From Paramacrobiotus richtersi (Eukaryota; Tardigrada; Eutardigrada; Parachela; Macrobiotidae), in assembly GCA_034698045.1 (NCBI GenBank), contig JAQGAU010000585.1, positions 1 through 26,002 of the forward strand: 26,002 nucleotides of DNA. The letters are read 5' to 3'. Numbering within the stretch: the stretch's first letter is position 1; every line of letters begins with the position of its first letter. The notes beneath the pieces were generated by a model. That model searched no databases, was not told the origin of the DNA, and was given only the letters and a program-made list of their open reading frames with translations. A program made the translations under genes and the position numbers. Positions 10,601 to 21,650 of this stretch are shown piece by piece.

Positions 10601-11155
10601 GCTGCTAAATACATATCATAGCATACACATAAAACTATAAAATAAAAAAAATAACAATCAATTTAACTTTTCTAATAGACTGTCAGATTGTAATTGTTTC
10701 GTCTATCACGGATTAATTATTTAATAATTTATGGATTGTTTGTTATTATTATTATTAATTTATTATTGTATTTAAATATTGTATTAAACTTTTACCGTGG
10801 GCGGTATGGGAATTTGCAGCCGGCATTCCACCAGCTGCTCCTGCGTACTCTCCGCCTCGACCAGTCGCACCAGTACAAAAGCCCGTCGCCGCACATCATC
10901 GGCATACAAAAGCAGTCCCGTGGAATGATGGGTGCGAAATTCAAAGGTCAAATTCCAGTTGGATGCCGGTGTCCAGTCGGATAATTGTAAAAAAGAGGTC
11001 TCCATGCCATTCAACCGGTAACGCACCCCCGGAGGGGAAAAACACAGAGCCGAGCGCAGCGCCCAGGTTAACAGGAAGAGGAGTAGGGAGATGTCTGACC
11101 AGCGCGGTTTATGACCCCGGTCTGTCAGGAGGAATCCTGGGAGGAGCATGGTCAT
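1317..11155 (-). CDS. Nrx-1: Alpha-neurexin-like gene, 5' part, seven exons, runs off the left edge
   Basis: Neurexins are presynaptic single-pass membrane proteins whose extracellular laminin-G (LNS) and EGF modules bind neuroligins and other partners across the synapse. Seven minus-strand exons (11155-10796, 10159-9784, 4862-4543, 4025-3843, 2897-2507, 2071-1911, 1605-1317) have GT-AG ends. Their junction phases (0, 1, 0, 0, 1, 0) keep one frame for 693 residues plus one base. The order is signal peptide (about 1-38), LNS1 (about 40-243), LNS2 (about 250-440), LNS3 (about 466-650) and EGF-B (about 659-691), as in alpha-neurexins. The best identifiers are the LNS3 motifs TTEPNGLLMF and ANDGVWHEL and the EGF-B pattern with CREGWQRHICDC. 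LNS4 to LNS6, EGF-C, the membrane segment and the PDZ-binding tail must lie beyond base 1. EGF-A was not found. Introns range from 305 nt to 4.9 kb. The symbol is given by family, not by orthology test. Confidence 0.9.
1911..2071 (-). CDS. Nrx-1: Neurexin coding exon 6: middle of LNS3
   Basis: Acceptor TTCCACAG. The exon encodes VWHELTLQLDERSGIGQIQL, equivalent to the WYHVDFQRDGRSG strand of LNS3, then a loop and LKN. The inferred donor, AAT|GTTTGT, is weak, but it is the only site found that keeps frame and joins naturally to VYVGG of the next exon. Confidence 0.82.
2507..2897 (-). CDS. Nrx-1: Neurexin coding exon 5: LNS2 end and first half of LNS3
   Basis: The exon follows acceptor TTTTTTGCAG and encodes about 130 residues. 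The first 50 or so complete LNS2 and the linker, with VYFTCKTN like the neurexin VAFKCEN segment. LNS3 then begins, with SLSFKFKTTEPNGLLMFH and DMFEGQLGLLI. Donor GATG|GTAATA, phase 1. LNS2 and LNS3 abut with no EGF between them, as in neurexins. Confidence 0.9.
3843..4025 (-). CDS. Nrx-1: Neurexin coding exon 4: second half of LNS2
   Basis: This exon encodes 61 residues after acceptor TTTTTGCAG. ITISINGKSR matches the SVTISVDG strand of neurexin LNS2, LLLGGF the LYLGG strand, and ETFQGTVLD the FMGCLKEV strand. The Cys common in that last strand is Thr here. Donor GAC|GTAAGA, phase 0. Confidence 0.87.
4543..4862 (-). CDS. Nrx-1: Neurexin coding exon 3: first half of LNS2
   Basis: The exon follows acceptor TTTTACAG and enters in phase 1, completing the codon left open by exon 2. 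It encodes about 106 residues. FLHISFRSRQADGVIVYGKT is a typical LNS entry, followed by FLTFYLQNGRLIFAAKF. It ends at LQSDPPE with donor GAG|GTACAC, phase 0. No EGF module lies at its start. Confidence 0.87.
5985..6570. repeat. Diverged tandem duplication, period about 191 bp
   Basis: A stretch from about 5985 with AAAATACACACCGGTGCA and downstream AAAGTGATAAAAATC recurs from about 6177 as AAAATAGACATCGGTGCA and AAAGTGACTAAAGATC. A trailing part with TTTAGCATTCTTTACATTTT appears near 6330 and again near 6528. The copies differ at many bases, so the duplication is old. Confidence 0.6.
7490..8120. repeat. Tandem repeat, period 219 bp, interrupted by a small transposon
   Basis: The block CTTTTATAGATATCATTGCG at 7818 recurs as CTTTTATGGATATCATTGCG at 8037, a shift of 219 bases. 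The block CTATTTTTTATG at 7632 recurs at 8021, a shift of 389. The extra 170 bases equal the inserted element at 7646-7813 plus its 2-base target duplication. About two and a half AT-rich copies are present, and the copies are clearly diverged. Confidence 0.75.
7646..7813. mobile_element. 168-bp MITE-like element, about 58-bp terminal inverted repeats, TA target duplication
   Basis: Arms 7646-7703 and 7756-7813 are reverse complements over about 58 bases with three mismatches; the outer 36 bases are identical. They begin CGAGGACATCGACATGC. The element is flanked by TA (7644-7645 and 7814-7815), and the next tandem-repeat copy shows the uninterrupted site at 8030-8037. It is GC-rich, unlike its host DNA. 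The central 52 bases contain a TGACTCA motif and no frame for a transposase, so it must depend on one in trans. The TA duplication fits the Tc1/mariner group, but the family is not recognised. High arm identity suggests a fairly recent insertion. Confidence 0.8.
8540..8920. repeat. Degenerate AT-rich minisatellite
   Basis: Variants of TTTTGAATTATTAACATT and TTGAACTATTTTGAATTATT recur at least seven times with irregular spacing of about 25 to 45 bases. The repeats sit in the neurexin intron. No coding sense is evident. Confidence 0.65.
9784..10159 (-). CDS. Nrx-1: Neurexin coding exon 2: second half of LNS1
   Basis: The exon opens after acceptor GGTCTAG and encodes residues 121-245. HHWSILRLTQQSNVFSLSL corresponds to the AWHSVRIRR-type strand of neurexin LNS1, and FRGLLRRVSYE to the closing strand. 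It ends at NLCEK with donor AAAAAG|GTACAA in phase 1. In known alpha-neurexins EGF-A follows at about this point. The coding strand is rich in His and Pro codons and far more GC-rich than its flanks. Confidence 0.88.
10260..10560. repeat. Diverged two-copy tandem duplication, period 183 bp, in neurexin intron 1
   Basis: CTATACGGTTAACATTCATC at 10336 recurs as CTATACGGCAAACATTCATC at 10519. The AT-rich run before each copy, with ATTAATATTGTTT and CATTATTATTTT, also matches. The duplication lies between coding exons 1 and 2. Confidence 0.65.
10796..11155 (-). CDS. Nrx-1: Neurexin coding exon 1: signal peptide and first half of LNS1
   Basis: This exon encodes 120 residues. The ATG at 11155 directly follows a splice-acceptor-like TTATTCCAG, so translation probably starts at or near the first base of the second transcribed exon, with a non-coding exon upstream. 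A polar stretch of about 21 residues precedes the hydrophobic core ISLLLFLLTWALRSALC, a plausible signal peptide with a long n-region; a second ATG two codons downstream is an alternative start. The rest, with LTFEFRTHHSTGLLLYADD, matches the first beta strands of an LNS domain. The donor is CCCACG|GTAAAAG, phase 0. Confidence 0.85.
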
Positions 11156-11439
11156 CTGGAATAATAATTTTATTACTGTGTTGCCAGTTTTTTCGAATTT
11201 TGCTTTCCTCTTTTATTCTGCCAATTAATGGTGATTTTTTTAAATGATTTTTACATTTTAAAAAAGTTTGCATTACATTATTGTTTTCTATTTAGAAAAT
11301 TGTTGTCACTCAAACAACTTATTTTGTCCTGTTTAACCTTCATGCCGTACTCCCGTTGTTCGGTTTTATTAAATTGGAGGAATTAATCTTGAATATTACA
11401 ATTTTTTCGGTAGTTATTACGAACGTGGAATAAATTCCG

Positions 11440-11815
11440 GTTTCATATAAAAATAAAAATTTATTTTTTTCAAAAACTAAATCTACGAAATTTTACACAT
11501 TTTCTAAATTTTCAATTATGGAAATTATTGGGAAGATATAATTAGCGAATTTATTTTTCGATTATAACGAAAGGATAACGCTATCGTTGTGCAAAAATTT
11601 GACAAATATTCACAAAAAAACATCCAAAAATTTAGCATATTAAAACGTAAATAAACAATAATATATGTGTCATGAATTTTTCATTATGTAAATTGTTTGC
11701 CAATTTAATTAAGTTTATTTTTGGATTATTATGAAAGAATAACTTTCCGAAAGAATAACACTGCGAAAAACCTGACAAATATTCACAGAAAAACCATAAA
11801 AATTTTTTACGCAAT
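11440..11815. repeat. Diverged two-copy tandem duplication, period about 173 bp
   Basis: GACAAATATTCACAAAAAAAC at 11601 recurs as GACAAATATTCACAGAAAAAC at 11774. The preceding blocks, with TTTATTTTTCGATTATAACG and TTTATTTTTGGATTATTATG, also match. It lies just upstream of the first neurexin coding exon. Confidence 0.6.
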
Positions 11816-13199
11816 CCGATCAATGTTTCATAACCAGGTTATCGGACCACACAACACCTTTACACCCACACAGCACATTCACGGGAGACGGGGGAAAAAA
11901 GTCCCCACCGGAAGTGGCACAGTGCAGCGGAAGTGGTGCGGTGCGTGTGTGTGTCGAATGTGGCAACATTTTTTCCATACCAGATTTATTTTTATATTTC
12001 AGACCCTTTTAACCTGGGCGCTAGTACGTTTTTCCGACGGATCAACGGCTTTTACGTGGCCGGAAGGAGCTAATGGCCATGTGTTAGTGTTACCGACTAT
12101 TTGAAAAATGATCCGGGTTATCTAATGGGGGTTGTCATTGATATGCGTTTTGCTCATATTTTTCGGAATTTTTAGAAAGGTGAAAAGGATCAAGTATCCT
12201 GAATAAAATGGAAAAACATTTAGAAAATTTTTTTTTTCAAATACTGATTTTATATAAAAAGCAACAAATCGATTCAATATATTTGTAGACTGGAAAAACT
12301 GCTTTCTGACAACAGTTAACAGTAAACAAATTATTTTACTGATACAGAAATAAAAGCCTAGAAATTATGCGTATTTAATACATGAAAAATAAAAATGCAC
12401 CTACTTTTAATAAAATAATAACAATAAAGAAATGATGCGAGCATATTGCATAAATAGCAGATGAAATACGTACATTTTTATATCACGACATTTTCCCCGT
12501 CAGAAACGTCGAAACCGTTTTCCTGGTTGGTTTACATCACATCCATAAAATCATAAGCCCGAAAATTCCCAAAATAATTCCTGTAAAATCAATCAAATCG
12601 TACCGGAAGATCTCGATACAGAAAAATCCAAATAAATTTGTCATTAAATTCAAATAATTTTGTCCTTAAATCCAAATAATCAAATATAAAAATTCCTGAA
12701 AATTGTGACCTTTGAAGGGAATTTACCGGGACACAAATTCCCTCAAAACCGAATAAGAATGACCTTTGCTATTCGCCAAACAATCCCCGTTCGACAAAAT
12801 CACAGCGCAGCCAGCAATCTGTGTCAGAGATTACAAGGTGTTAATCTCCCGCCCAACACACCAACTCCCCCGACTGCAGCGGAAATGGTCAGCGCTAAAA
12901 GCCTTAATACCATGCTTGTATTGTGCTACCGGCTTTTAGCCACAGACACAACCACCACAGAGGAAAAGGGGATTAAAATCCCGTGTGTTGTAGAAGGTTT
13001 TACTCATCGCGTGGGCTGAATAAGACCGGCCTTTTCAGTGTGATTAGCCGGCAACGTACCATCAGCAAATTGCCTTGATTCAGGCTGGGCCGGTGCGATG
13101 GAAGGGGGCGGGGTTTCGGCTGGCACTACTGCCCTCATTTTTTTGGTTGGGAACAGCTTTTTCAGGATTTTGTTAAGTACTGTTAATTGATTATAATTA

Positions 13200-13430
13200 G
13201 TTTTATAACGAATATATAATAAACATTTTAACGAATGTATAATGATACTTATATTAATATTTATGATAATAATATATCACAAAGATATAGCAACATTTCA
13301 ATAAATATATACCTATATTTTTAAAAATATTTATGATGATAGTATATGACAAAGGTATAAAAACATTTTAACTAATTTATAAAATTATGTATAACAACAT
13401 TTATAACAAATATATAACAAATTTTGTTTT
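13200..13430. repeat. AT-rich degenerate tandem repeat, period about 70 bp
   Basis: TTATGATAATAATATATCAC at 13261 recurs as TTATGATGATAGTATATGAC at 13331. Shorter variants of AACATTTTAACGAATATATA surround both copies. It looks like old simple-sequence expansion. Confidence 0.55.
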
Positions 13431-14089
13431 CTGGAATATTCGTTTGTTTTTTATTTGTTTTGCTGTACTGAAATATTGATTTATAATTAAAAAAGGTAAA
13501 CGTCTTACTGTAAGGAACATTGTTTAATGATCTACAATATTAAATAAAGTTTAACATTATTTAAAAGGGTATTACACTGATTAAATTTAATTTGCTATGC
13601 GCAACTATTATTTAGCGTACGTGCTCTTGTTTTGCAAGGTATTCTTTAATTTTTGTATTAAAATCTATATTATCTAGTGCCATTCTGGTGTGAGAAAAAC
13701 ATAAAATATTTCCCAGTTTTTTGATGGTAAAAGAATATAATATTGTGGATAATTACAGCAGAATTGACTTTTGTCGGAATAATGGTAAAACGGAAAAGAC
13801 GAAAATTTATAAAATGGCCTTGAATTTTAACATAGATAAAGCGATCGCAAAGATAATAAAAATAAATTAAAAATATTTCCAATAAAAAAAAGCCATAAAA
13901 CCATTTGTGGACGGAGTAACGACGTGTATGAGTAAATTCAACGCCCGGCCCGAATCATCAGCATTTTCTCACTCGATCCCCAGGAGAGGCGCACAGGAAA
14001 CGCGTTGATTATTCCAGCACAACACGACCACTGTCTTGGGGGATTCTAACCGCATTCGGCCCCGCTCGCTCACGTCCAACTCAGCCGGC

Positions 14090-14097
14090 ATTTGCAT
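14090..14097. promoter_or_regulatory. POU octamer match in a GC-richer island
   Basis: ATTTGCAT, the reverse complement of the consensus octamer ATGCAAAT bound by POU-domain factors, lies at the end of the island at 13900-14110, upstream of the neurexin coding start. A single 8-base match is expected now and then by chance. Confidence 0.2.
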
Positions 14098-14299
14098 ATT
14101 ATGTATTAAGAGATTCTTGACCTATACTACAACTTTCACGCTAATCAAACCGTTCATATATAGTTAAAAGAAACCAATAGTTGACCGACAGTTCTAACAC
14201 GGAAGTCCATTAAAATAAAAAACTGAAAAGTGAGTAAATTGCTCGAAATTCAGTTATGAAAGGTTAGCAGGTCAAATAAACCTCCAAATGTATTTCAAA

Positions 14300-14412
14300 T
14301 GAATTTTTGATTAATAAAATTTATTTCTAATTTATAAAATTAATTTTAAATTTATGAAATTTATTTTAAATTCAAGAAATTTATTTTAAATTTATGAAAT
14401 GAATTTCAAAAA
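14300..14412. repeat. Minisatellite with a 20-bp unit, about five copies
   Basis: The unit AAATTTATGAAATTTATTTT is repeated with small changes from about 14320 to 14412, preceded by more degenerate copies. No coding role is visible. Confidence 0.7.
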
Positions 14413-15654
14413 AATTATTTTAAGATTTTTCGATTTTTTAAGGCTTTTTGTACAGGTGACGTCGATCTTTTATAATCTTTATGCGTCACGTTAACGTAAA
14501 AGAAAACATCAGTTATTTCTAGTCATGTAAAATTAATTTTTTTTTGTTAACGTTGTTTTATGTGAACTCCAAAAAGATTTAAAAACAACTCGATAATGAA
14601 ACAAATAACCTAAAAATGCCGGTTAATCTATCTGAATTTTTTGGGTTACTTTTTTATGATTAGAATTATTAGTAATATTTTATATGCTTTTCAAAATTTT
14701 TCATTTCAAAGGTAGTTCATACATACATTTAAATAGTAAATATTTAAAGCATGTTCAAAAATAATTTTATAATAATTTAATACGAATTAATCGAAATTGG
14801 CTTGTTAATTCAACCGAAAGATATTTGACCCTAATATATTTTTAACATTTTAAAATGTCAAAGTCGTGATAGTTTAAAACGTCGATTAGTGGCGGATAAA
14901 GAGCGGGGCCATAATATTGATTATGATAGTTCACGGAAGCATGATCAGCTGGCGTCTTATGCATTCCTTGCTAATAAAACCAGTCGAGCAGGAATCACGC
15001 AGATAGCAGCCAAAGAAATTTCCATATATAAATACGCCCCGCTTCCCTGTTTACCCATGTCATCCATCCACAAAAGCGCCCATTGCGTCTGCATGTATTG
15101 ATTGCACACAGTGTTTTTTCTCCCATTTTGGTCGTTGATTAAATTATCCATCAGACGCACGGTCGGCGCCTCGTAATCGGACAATATTGAATTTTCGTTA
15201 TTGTCAACATTAAGACAGCGATTCTTGACCATTTATACGTCGTACAAGCTGTTGTATGGGAAAATTTTCCCGCTAGCCAAAACATTCTAGTTTTAAAAAG
15301 AATTAATATTACGCATTTCTTAATATTATTACTATTATTATTACGTATATTACGTAAGAATAACTAATTTTCTTTGATATTGGGTATTTAATTTGTATAT
15401 TATTATTCAAATTAATTGTCTAGTAATTAAAATAGAATTAATTCATGTAAATTGTATGAAACATTTTACTTGTGTTAATTGATTTGATAATCATTACATT
15501 TTTTTAAGCATTACTTAATGCGTTCAAACTATGATCCGATGATTCGAATCAACGGATTTTCATGAATTCATGAATATTTATATTTTTTTGCCATGTTTGT
15601 TGATTTGTTTAATTAGATATTACGCGCAAATTAAAGTTAAATTTATAAAATGTA

Positions 15655-15720
15655 TGACTTTATAATAATATTATAACTTTGTAAATAAAATTAGAATGAC
15701 TTTATAATAATATTATAACA
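15655..15720. repeat. Short direct repeat, 24 bp, period 42
   Basis: ATGACTTTATAATAATATTA plus four further bases occurs identically at 15655-15678 and 15697-15720. Each copy contains the AT palindrome TAATAATATTATTA in near-complete form. Confidence 0.7.
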
Positions 15721-16140
15721 AAGTTTTTTGAAATTATAAAAAATTAAAATAAGTTGTTCGAATATTAAATATCTTGTCTAAAATGACGTTTTAACGAGAA
15801 AGAATAATATTCACGATTTCCCGCGACATCTACGAGATCTTCCCACAGTAGTACGATTACCACTATACACTACGTATATCATGGGAAAAATGCGGGGGAA
15901 AAAAGCCGGGGCCTGCCTCGGTTTAATCAATAGGGACATATGTCAACATGGTGTTATTGGATTGGGCAAAAAATCCAATATATCCACCCGCACCAACATC
16001 AACAATTACACCGCTCCACATCTTGCGGCTATTTTCCCCATTAATTCATCATCCGTGCCAATCATCCCCGGCCAGACAGCTTTAATGATGACTTACACTC
16101 GTTTTTTTCCACTGGGACCATGTTCAATTCACAATGCAGC

Positions 16141-16495
16141 ATAAGCGAAAGAAAAATTCCCAAAAATTAATGATTTTATCAGCGCATTTTTTTTTTACCG
16201 TGACCTTTATGAAACCTTTAAAATAAAGAATTTTTTGCTAGATTTTTCTTGTTTTTTCTGCAGCTATGTTTAATTGTTTGGTAAAGTCTTCAGTCAGCTT
16301 ATTGTTAATATTCACAATTTAGAATAAGCGAAGGAAAAGTTATCAAAAATGACTGATTTTGTCAGCGCATTTTTTATACAGTAACCTTTAAGAAAACCTT
16401 TACTATAAAAAAATACCAGGTAGAATTTTTGATTTTTTATTCGATTGTTTTTAACTTTTTAAAGGTTTTCAGCCAGCTTGTTTTTAATATAAACG
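16141..16495. repeat. Diverged two-copy tandem duplication, period 183 bp
   Basis: The unit starting ATAAGCGAAAG at 16141 recurs at 16324 as ATAAGCGAAGG. Matching blocks follow: GATTTTATCAGCGCATTTTT with GATTTTGTCAGCGCATTTTT, then GACCTTTATGAAACCTTTA with AACCTTTAAGAAAACCTTTA. Similarity runs to about 16495. Confidence 0.72.
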
Positions 16496-19400
16496 AATTT
16501 TATTAAAACTAATTTATTAGTCACGTGAAACTGAATAATATATATTTAAAATGTCCGAATTGTATTTTTCAGTTTTAATTTTATTCTAGAGTTTGAACTT
16601 AATTTTAAAGGTTCTCGATTTACTTGTTGTGGGTTGGAAAATTAAAAGAGCTGGCAAAGATATGTAATAAAATAGTGGATGGATGGAGGAGTTCGAATAG
16701 AGGATAATAGCAATGAAATCACGCCGTTTTTCATTGCTGACCAGTCAAGCGTAATGGCCCTAATTCCCTCCGACTTTCTTCAGCCTCAACAATCTTCCCG
16801 CTACACATCTCGCATATCTGATGAACTCCAGTTTTGTGGATAAAGTTTTATCAAAATATACAATTAATAGTAGAAATTCGGTGCCAAACTGAAAGAAAAT
16901 AATAAAAAAATGTTTTTCTTAAAATATATCTTACAGCATAAAAAGAAATAAAATGTTAGTCAAAAATTAGCAGAAAAAATTCCAAAATTGCCAAGAAACG
17001 TGAAATTAGGTGTAATATAATTTTTTTAAATCTTGCTAATATGGTGTATTTTTGAGGCATTTTTAAAACTCTTTAAATTTATTTAAAACATATATAATGC
17101 GTAGTTTGTCGTAAATACGCTATCCGTTTTAATTTTTTAGTTTTTACTTCTTCATATTTTTGTATAAACAAATCTTTACATATTTTATGTAGGCTTCTTT
17201 GTATTTTTGCAATACATATATATTTTTAGTAAATTTTATGCTAAAACCGTTTTTATACGAATAAACATTCAAATCAATCATCTAAAAGTTTCCACAAGAC
17301 TGACACAGTCTAATACTGAAAACTGTCCACATTGCAGTGGAAGTCATCAAGTGTCATTTATTTATTCAATCCTTTAACACGGGGACAGAGTTGCGGAGAA
17401 AAGTAGAACACTAATCACGCCAAGTAATAAAAACCAATATTTGCCAAACTTTCGAGTAGTATAAAGAGCTAAATATGCCGCAAACAAACTCTTATCACAA
17501 CTTTTCATCCAGATGAAACACCGAACAGCTTCTGCAGTATATACACGACGATAAAATCCAATTTACAAGGAAATTGCACCAATAAGACTCATGCTGCGAA
17601 ATGGCCAAGCTATTATATGATCACCGACTGTTTTACTCAATAACCCAATCAAAGTGCGGTTTGTAATCGTAAGATTATTGTATACACTGAAAAAAAACTG
17701 GAAATATCAATAATAATAGAAAAATGAAAATATAACGAAAGAAGGAAATAAAAGAAATAAAAAGTGAGAAGTTAAAAAAATGATGTTTCATCGAACGTTT
17801 TTATGTAAAGTTTTAACAATATATGAAAAATTGTATGAAAAATTTTAAATCGTAAAAAACAAACAAGATTTTTTCATAATTATATGTGAATTGAGATATA
17901 AGGCCTAAAATTTTTATTTTTCGTGTTTTCCGTTAACTTTGTAATTTTATTATTATTTTTATCATTTTATTAATAACAACAACGATCAAAATAATATAAA
18001 AATGTTAAAATAATTAAAAAATGTTTATCAAACTAGTAAAAAATGTTAACAACCACACTTGTGATTTTAACATTTTTTACGTATAATTTTACAAGAGGAG
18101 AATTTGCTCAAAATACGAATGCTATATAACATTTTTGATTGTTGCCGATTAAATTCCGCAGCAGTAATTGTCCCGTTTCCTTCTGTAAATTTGATCAGAA
18201 TGTACATGGACGACGGATGGGAAACATGGCTGCAGTGACGGGAACAACATTTAGCCATGACTTAACGCTCTGGCTTCCGGCGCAGCAGTGAAGAGATGTT
18301 TTAAATAAAAAGTCGATAAGAAGCAAAAGCCATTACGCCGCTTGTCCCGGCGCGGCTGCTTCACTGTATTGAACCGCCTCGCACACAAATATTGAACTCT
18401 TTTGCCGCTTTTCCCTCATCTTATCGGCCAAACATTACCATTGATTTCTTCCACGCTAATTATTCCACAATTCAACACACCCTGCACTTGAGAATTGATA
18501 AAAAATATTTTAGCGATTTTTCTGAAATTGTAGCAAATTTTCCAATTATTGTAAAGCGAGTAAATGTAAAAAACTAAATAATACAAATTAATATTCGCGC
18601 ATTATTAAGTAATAAACAGCACAAAATTTCATTGTCAAATTTAGTAGTTTTTTTTGTTCCCCGGAAAACTGCAGAAACCGTTTAATTTTACAGTTTCACA
18701 AAAGCGTGAAATGCGATATAGGCAAAGGTCAGCACAGAAATTCTCCAAGAAAGTTTTGCCAAAAGTGCAAAATAATTACGAAATCTGACTTTCAGTAAAT
18801 GAAATTAATTATTGATTGCATCGTCTTACAGATAAGTTAAAACATATCCTTCAAAAGTAACTCGACTGATAAAGAATATTTTAATGAAAAACGCTACATT
18901 TTTGTTAGCAAATATTTTTTGTTAATTTATAAAGTATAACGGCAAGAAAACACATTTAAAAAAAATACAAATCATTAAAAACTATTATTATTAAACACGA
19001 TGTGCGGCTTCTTAAATAAAATATTTTAAAATGAACTTGAATATAAATAATCGAAGTTTTAAATAAACATGGTAAAAGAAACGTTGATTCAGCGTCTGTA
19101 GTGCGTAGTTCATTCATTAACTACAGATTAGCCTTCTAAATCCTTACACTGCGGACAAATCTACCAGCAATGATTACGCACCTCCGCCTTTGATTAACTC
19201 ATCACGCCATCGTCACTAACCGCCGGAAATAGCCCGATGTGTACCGGTTGAGCCGCTTAGTCCCTTCCACTCCCCAATTTCCGATCAGAAAATATAATTC
19301 CCAAAATAAAGCCGGTATTTAATTGTCTTTCCAATTTTACAGCGGAATTTTAAGGAAATTTAGACAGAAGTGTGCGTACGGCAATGAGAAGGAAGAGAGG

Positions 19401-19797
19401 ACGTTTTCCAGGGAATCGACATATTGGAGAAATGGGCGGTGATGATGGGGGAATGTTGGCGGTTTGGGTTAATCCAACCGCAGCGTCTTGATAGTGGCAC
19501 TGCACACTTGAGTGCAATCTGCTTGTGTGCTGTTGGTATATAACCAGATGTGACCAGTTTTTTGCGTGTCTCTGCCCCTTTTTTTATGGCATCGTATATT
19601 AGATAATCAGATCTTCCTATTTTCTTATTTATTTTCTGTACTTGTTCTGTAATGCAGTCTTACTCACCTAATTTCATTTAAAAATTAATAATGTTTTCTC
19701 ATCGAAAAAATTCACATTTCTACTTTAGTCTTTCGATTGCAAAAATATAAAACTATGAAAATATTGAAAAAAATAAATACTATTAAAATATAAAACT

Positions 19798-19853
19798 ATT
19801 AAACTGATGTGGTAAATTTTACTATATGGTAAAATTTACCACAGTAGTTTAAT
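19798..19853. repeat. Hairpin: 25-bp inverted arms around a 6-base loop
   Basis: Arms 19798-19822 and 19829-19853 pair with two mismatches around the loop TATATG. The inner part GTGGTAAATTTTAC and its complement are perfect. It could be a small foldback insertion or a structured RNA element; nothing decides between them. Confidence 0.6.
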
Positions 19854-21644
19854 GCCAATGGTTTTATTAGCAATGTACGGTGCTGTTACAAATGATTATG
19901 TTCAGCTGGAAATTATTTTATTGTATTATAATTATGGTTTTTAAGCAGTACATATTTTAACTTGCATTCGAATTCCATTCGTCAAATTGTTTATTTACTG
20001 ATAGCAGTATGTTTTTGCATTGGGGTCATTTTGGCAGTTTTCTTCATCTTTCGTGAGTTTTGCACCCGATCGATTTAATGCGTTTTTCGCATAAAGTTTC
20101 CCTCATTATACGTCCGGAAAAACAGATAATGTTGAAGCGATTATTAACTAAATTAGTCTAAATATTACAAAAATTTGCGTATAGCATGTATAATTGTGTG
20201 TATGTCTTATTTTATTGCAGATTCGTTTTTCTGTGCAATGATAGACTTATGTTTCCACCTTTCATCAGTCAAGGTAGAAAAATCGATTAAAAAAGCTTTA
20301 TTGTCAGCCCCGTTATCGCATTAGCCCGCGACCAAACTGTTGCTCCACTTTTTTTCTTCTTCCACCAACAACAGTGTTAAAAAGCGCATCAGTGACCCAG
20401 AGAGAGCGGGGGAAATGTGAGCCAACGGAAGCATTGTGCAGCGAGCTGGGGAAGAAAAGTGGCGGGAAATTGTGCTGGCGTCGTTTTAGTAAACCGATCC
20501 CGGGCATGTTCATTAACCTTGGGTCAACAAGTTGATTTAACTAGCCCTCCAACAAGGCTGGTCCGTCGCATCAAATTTCCTTAACGTACGCTCTGTTTAT
20601 CCATTCAATGGAAAACGACCGCGGAGAGAGTAAATTGGCCGGGGACGAGACAAGGGAGCGTCCTCACCGTCTGTAATTAACTGCCGATGGGTACAGACGA
20701 TCGGTGACCTTTTGGCAGATGATCGGGTTTCCAAAATTATGTTCAAAAAATCGCAGAGATTGTAAATTATTGTAGATGACTTCTTTACCAAGTGTCCGTA
20801 AAACAGCTACTACTCATACTAGCTAAATCGTTCAAATAACAAGAATGATGAAGAGTTTCTCGTTATGTACATGACTTGAACATAAGCTATATCCCGTTGT
20901 AATACGTGAAGTTTCAACATGTATCGACTGAAGATAAAACTCCTGAAATCTGCAGCGAATAGCTCCCGTTTTTGGACATAGTATAGTCATTTTTTTCATC
21001 TCTGAATGAAACACTATTGTACTGTGAGTTTTTTTGTATGAAGCACATTAGCAACTGGACTCTCTTTTAATTATCCTGAAGAAAGTGTCTATTTTAAACA
21101 GCTGTATGTAGAGCTTTTATGATCTGGATAAACGGTAAAATGTATATTTTAGTTTATGTGTCACAAATTGTAACGCTAGATCTGCTGCAAAACCTCGCTA
21201 AAAATCTTACAAACCGTCTGAAAAGCAGGGTTTGTAACCTGGAGCGTCGGTATCGAGCCGTTCCGGTTGACTAAGTGCCTAGATGGTATACTGTAGGCAT
21301 CCATAGCCCTGACATGGTTAGTAATCCACATGCGTTCCTCCATTCAAACACAGCAACAGTCAAACACAGGAATCGCTGGTTCACAGGCCCAAACGGGAAC
21401 AACGTGCAGATTGTTGTTATAAGGGGGAATTGTGTGAGAGCGTTACGTAAAGTGGCTTTAACACGTATATATATGCAGACTGCGGTGTGTATTATACGGT
21501 CTAATCCAATAAGCTTAACTGGGAGTATGCTTGTTTGTTATACTGGAGATTTTGCTAATCAGTCGAGGATTTTTGACTTATTTTTGTACTGATCCCATGT
21601 GCACGAGAAAGAGGCAGATGAACAGAAAACGCAAGCGATATATC

Positions 21645-21650
21645 TTTATT
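21645..21650 (-). terminator. Candidate poly(A) signal for the LRR gene
   Basis: AATAAA on the minus strand lies about 460 bases after the LRR stop codon at 22112. It is the nearest canonical hexamer I noticed downstream. In this AT-containing DNA a chance match is likely. Confidence 0.2.

Noticed and set aside
11721-12104. 127-codon plus-strand frame
   Set aside because: Its first part lies in a diverged AT-rich tandem repeat and the rest in a GC-richer island; no domain is recognisable.
12705-13019. 104-codon plus-strand frame in a GC-richer island
   Set aside because: No recognisable domain, no signal peptide and no neighbouring exon; GC-rich islands lack the usual AT-rich stops by chance.
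14957-15232. 91-codon minus-strand frame starting MVKNRCLNVDNNEN in a GC-richer island
   Set aside because: It matches no family I know, and the plus strand is also open over much of it. It could be a lineage-specific exon, but I see no splice or codon support.
21275-21592. 105-codon plus-strand frame
   Set aside because: No homology I can recognise and no gene context on the plus strand; kept as unexplained.
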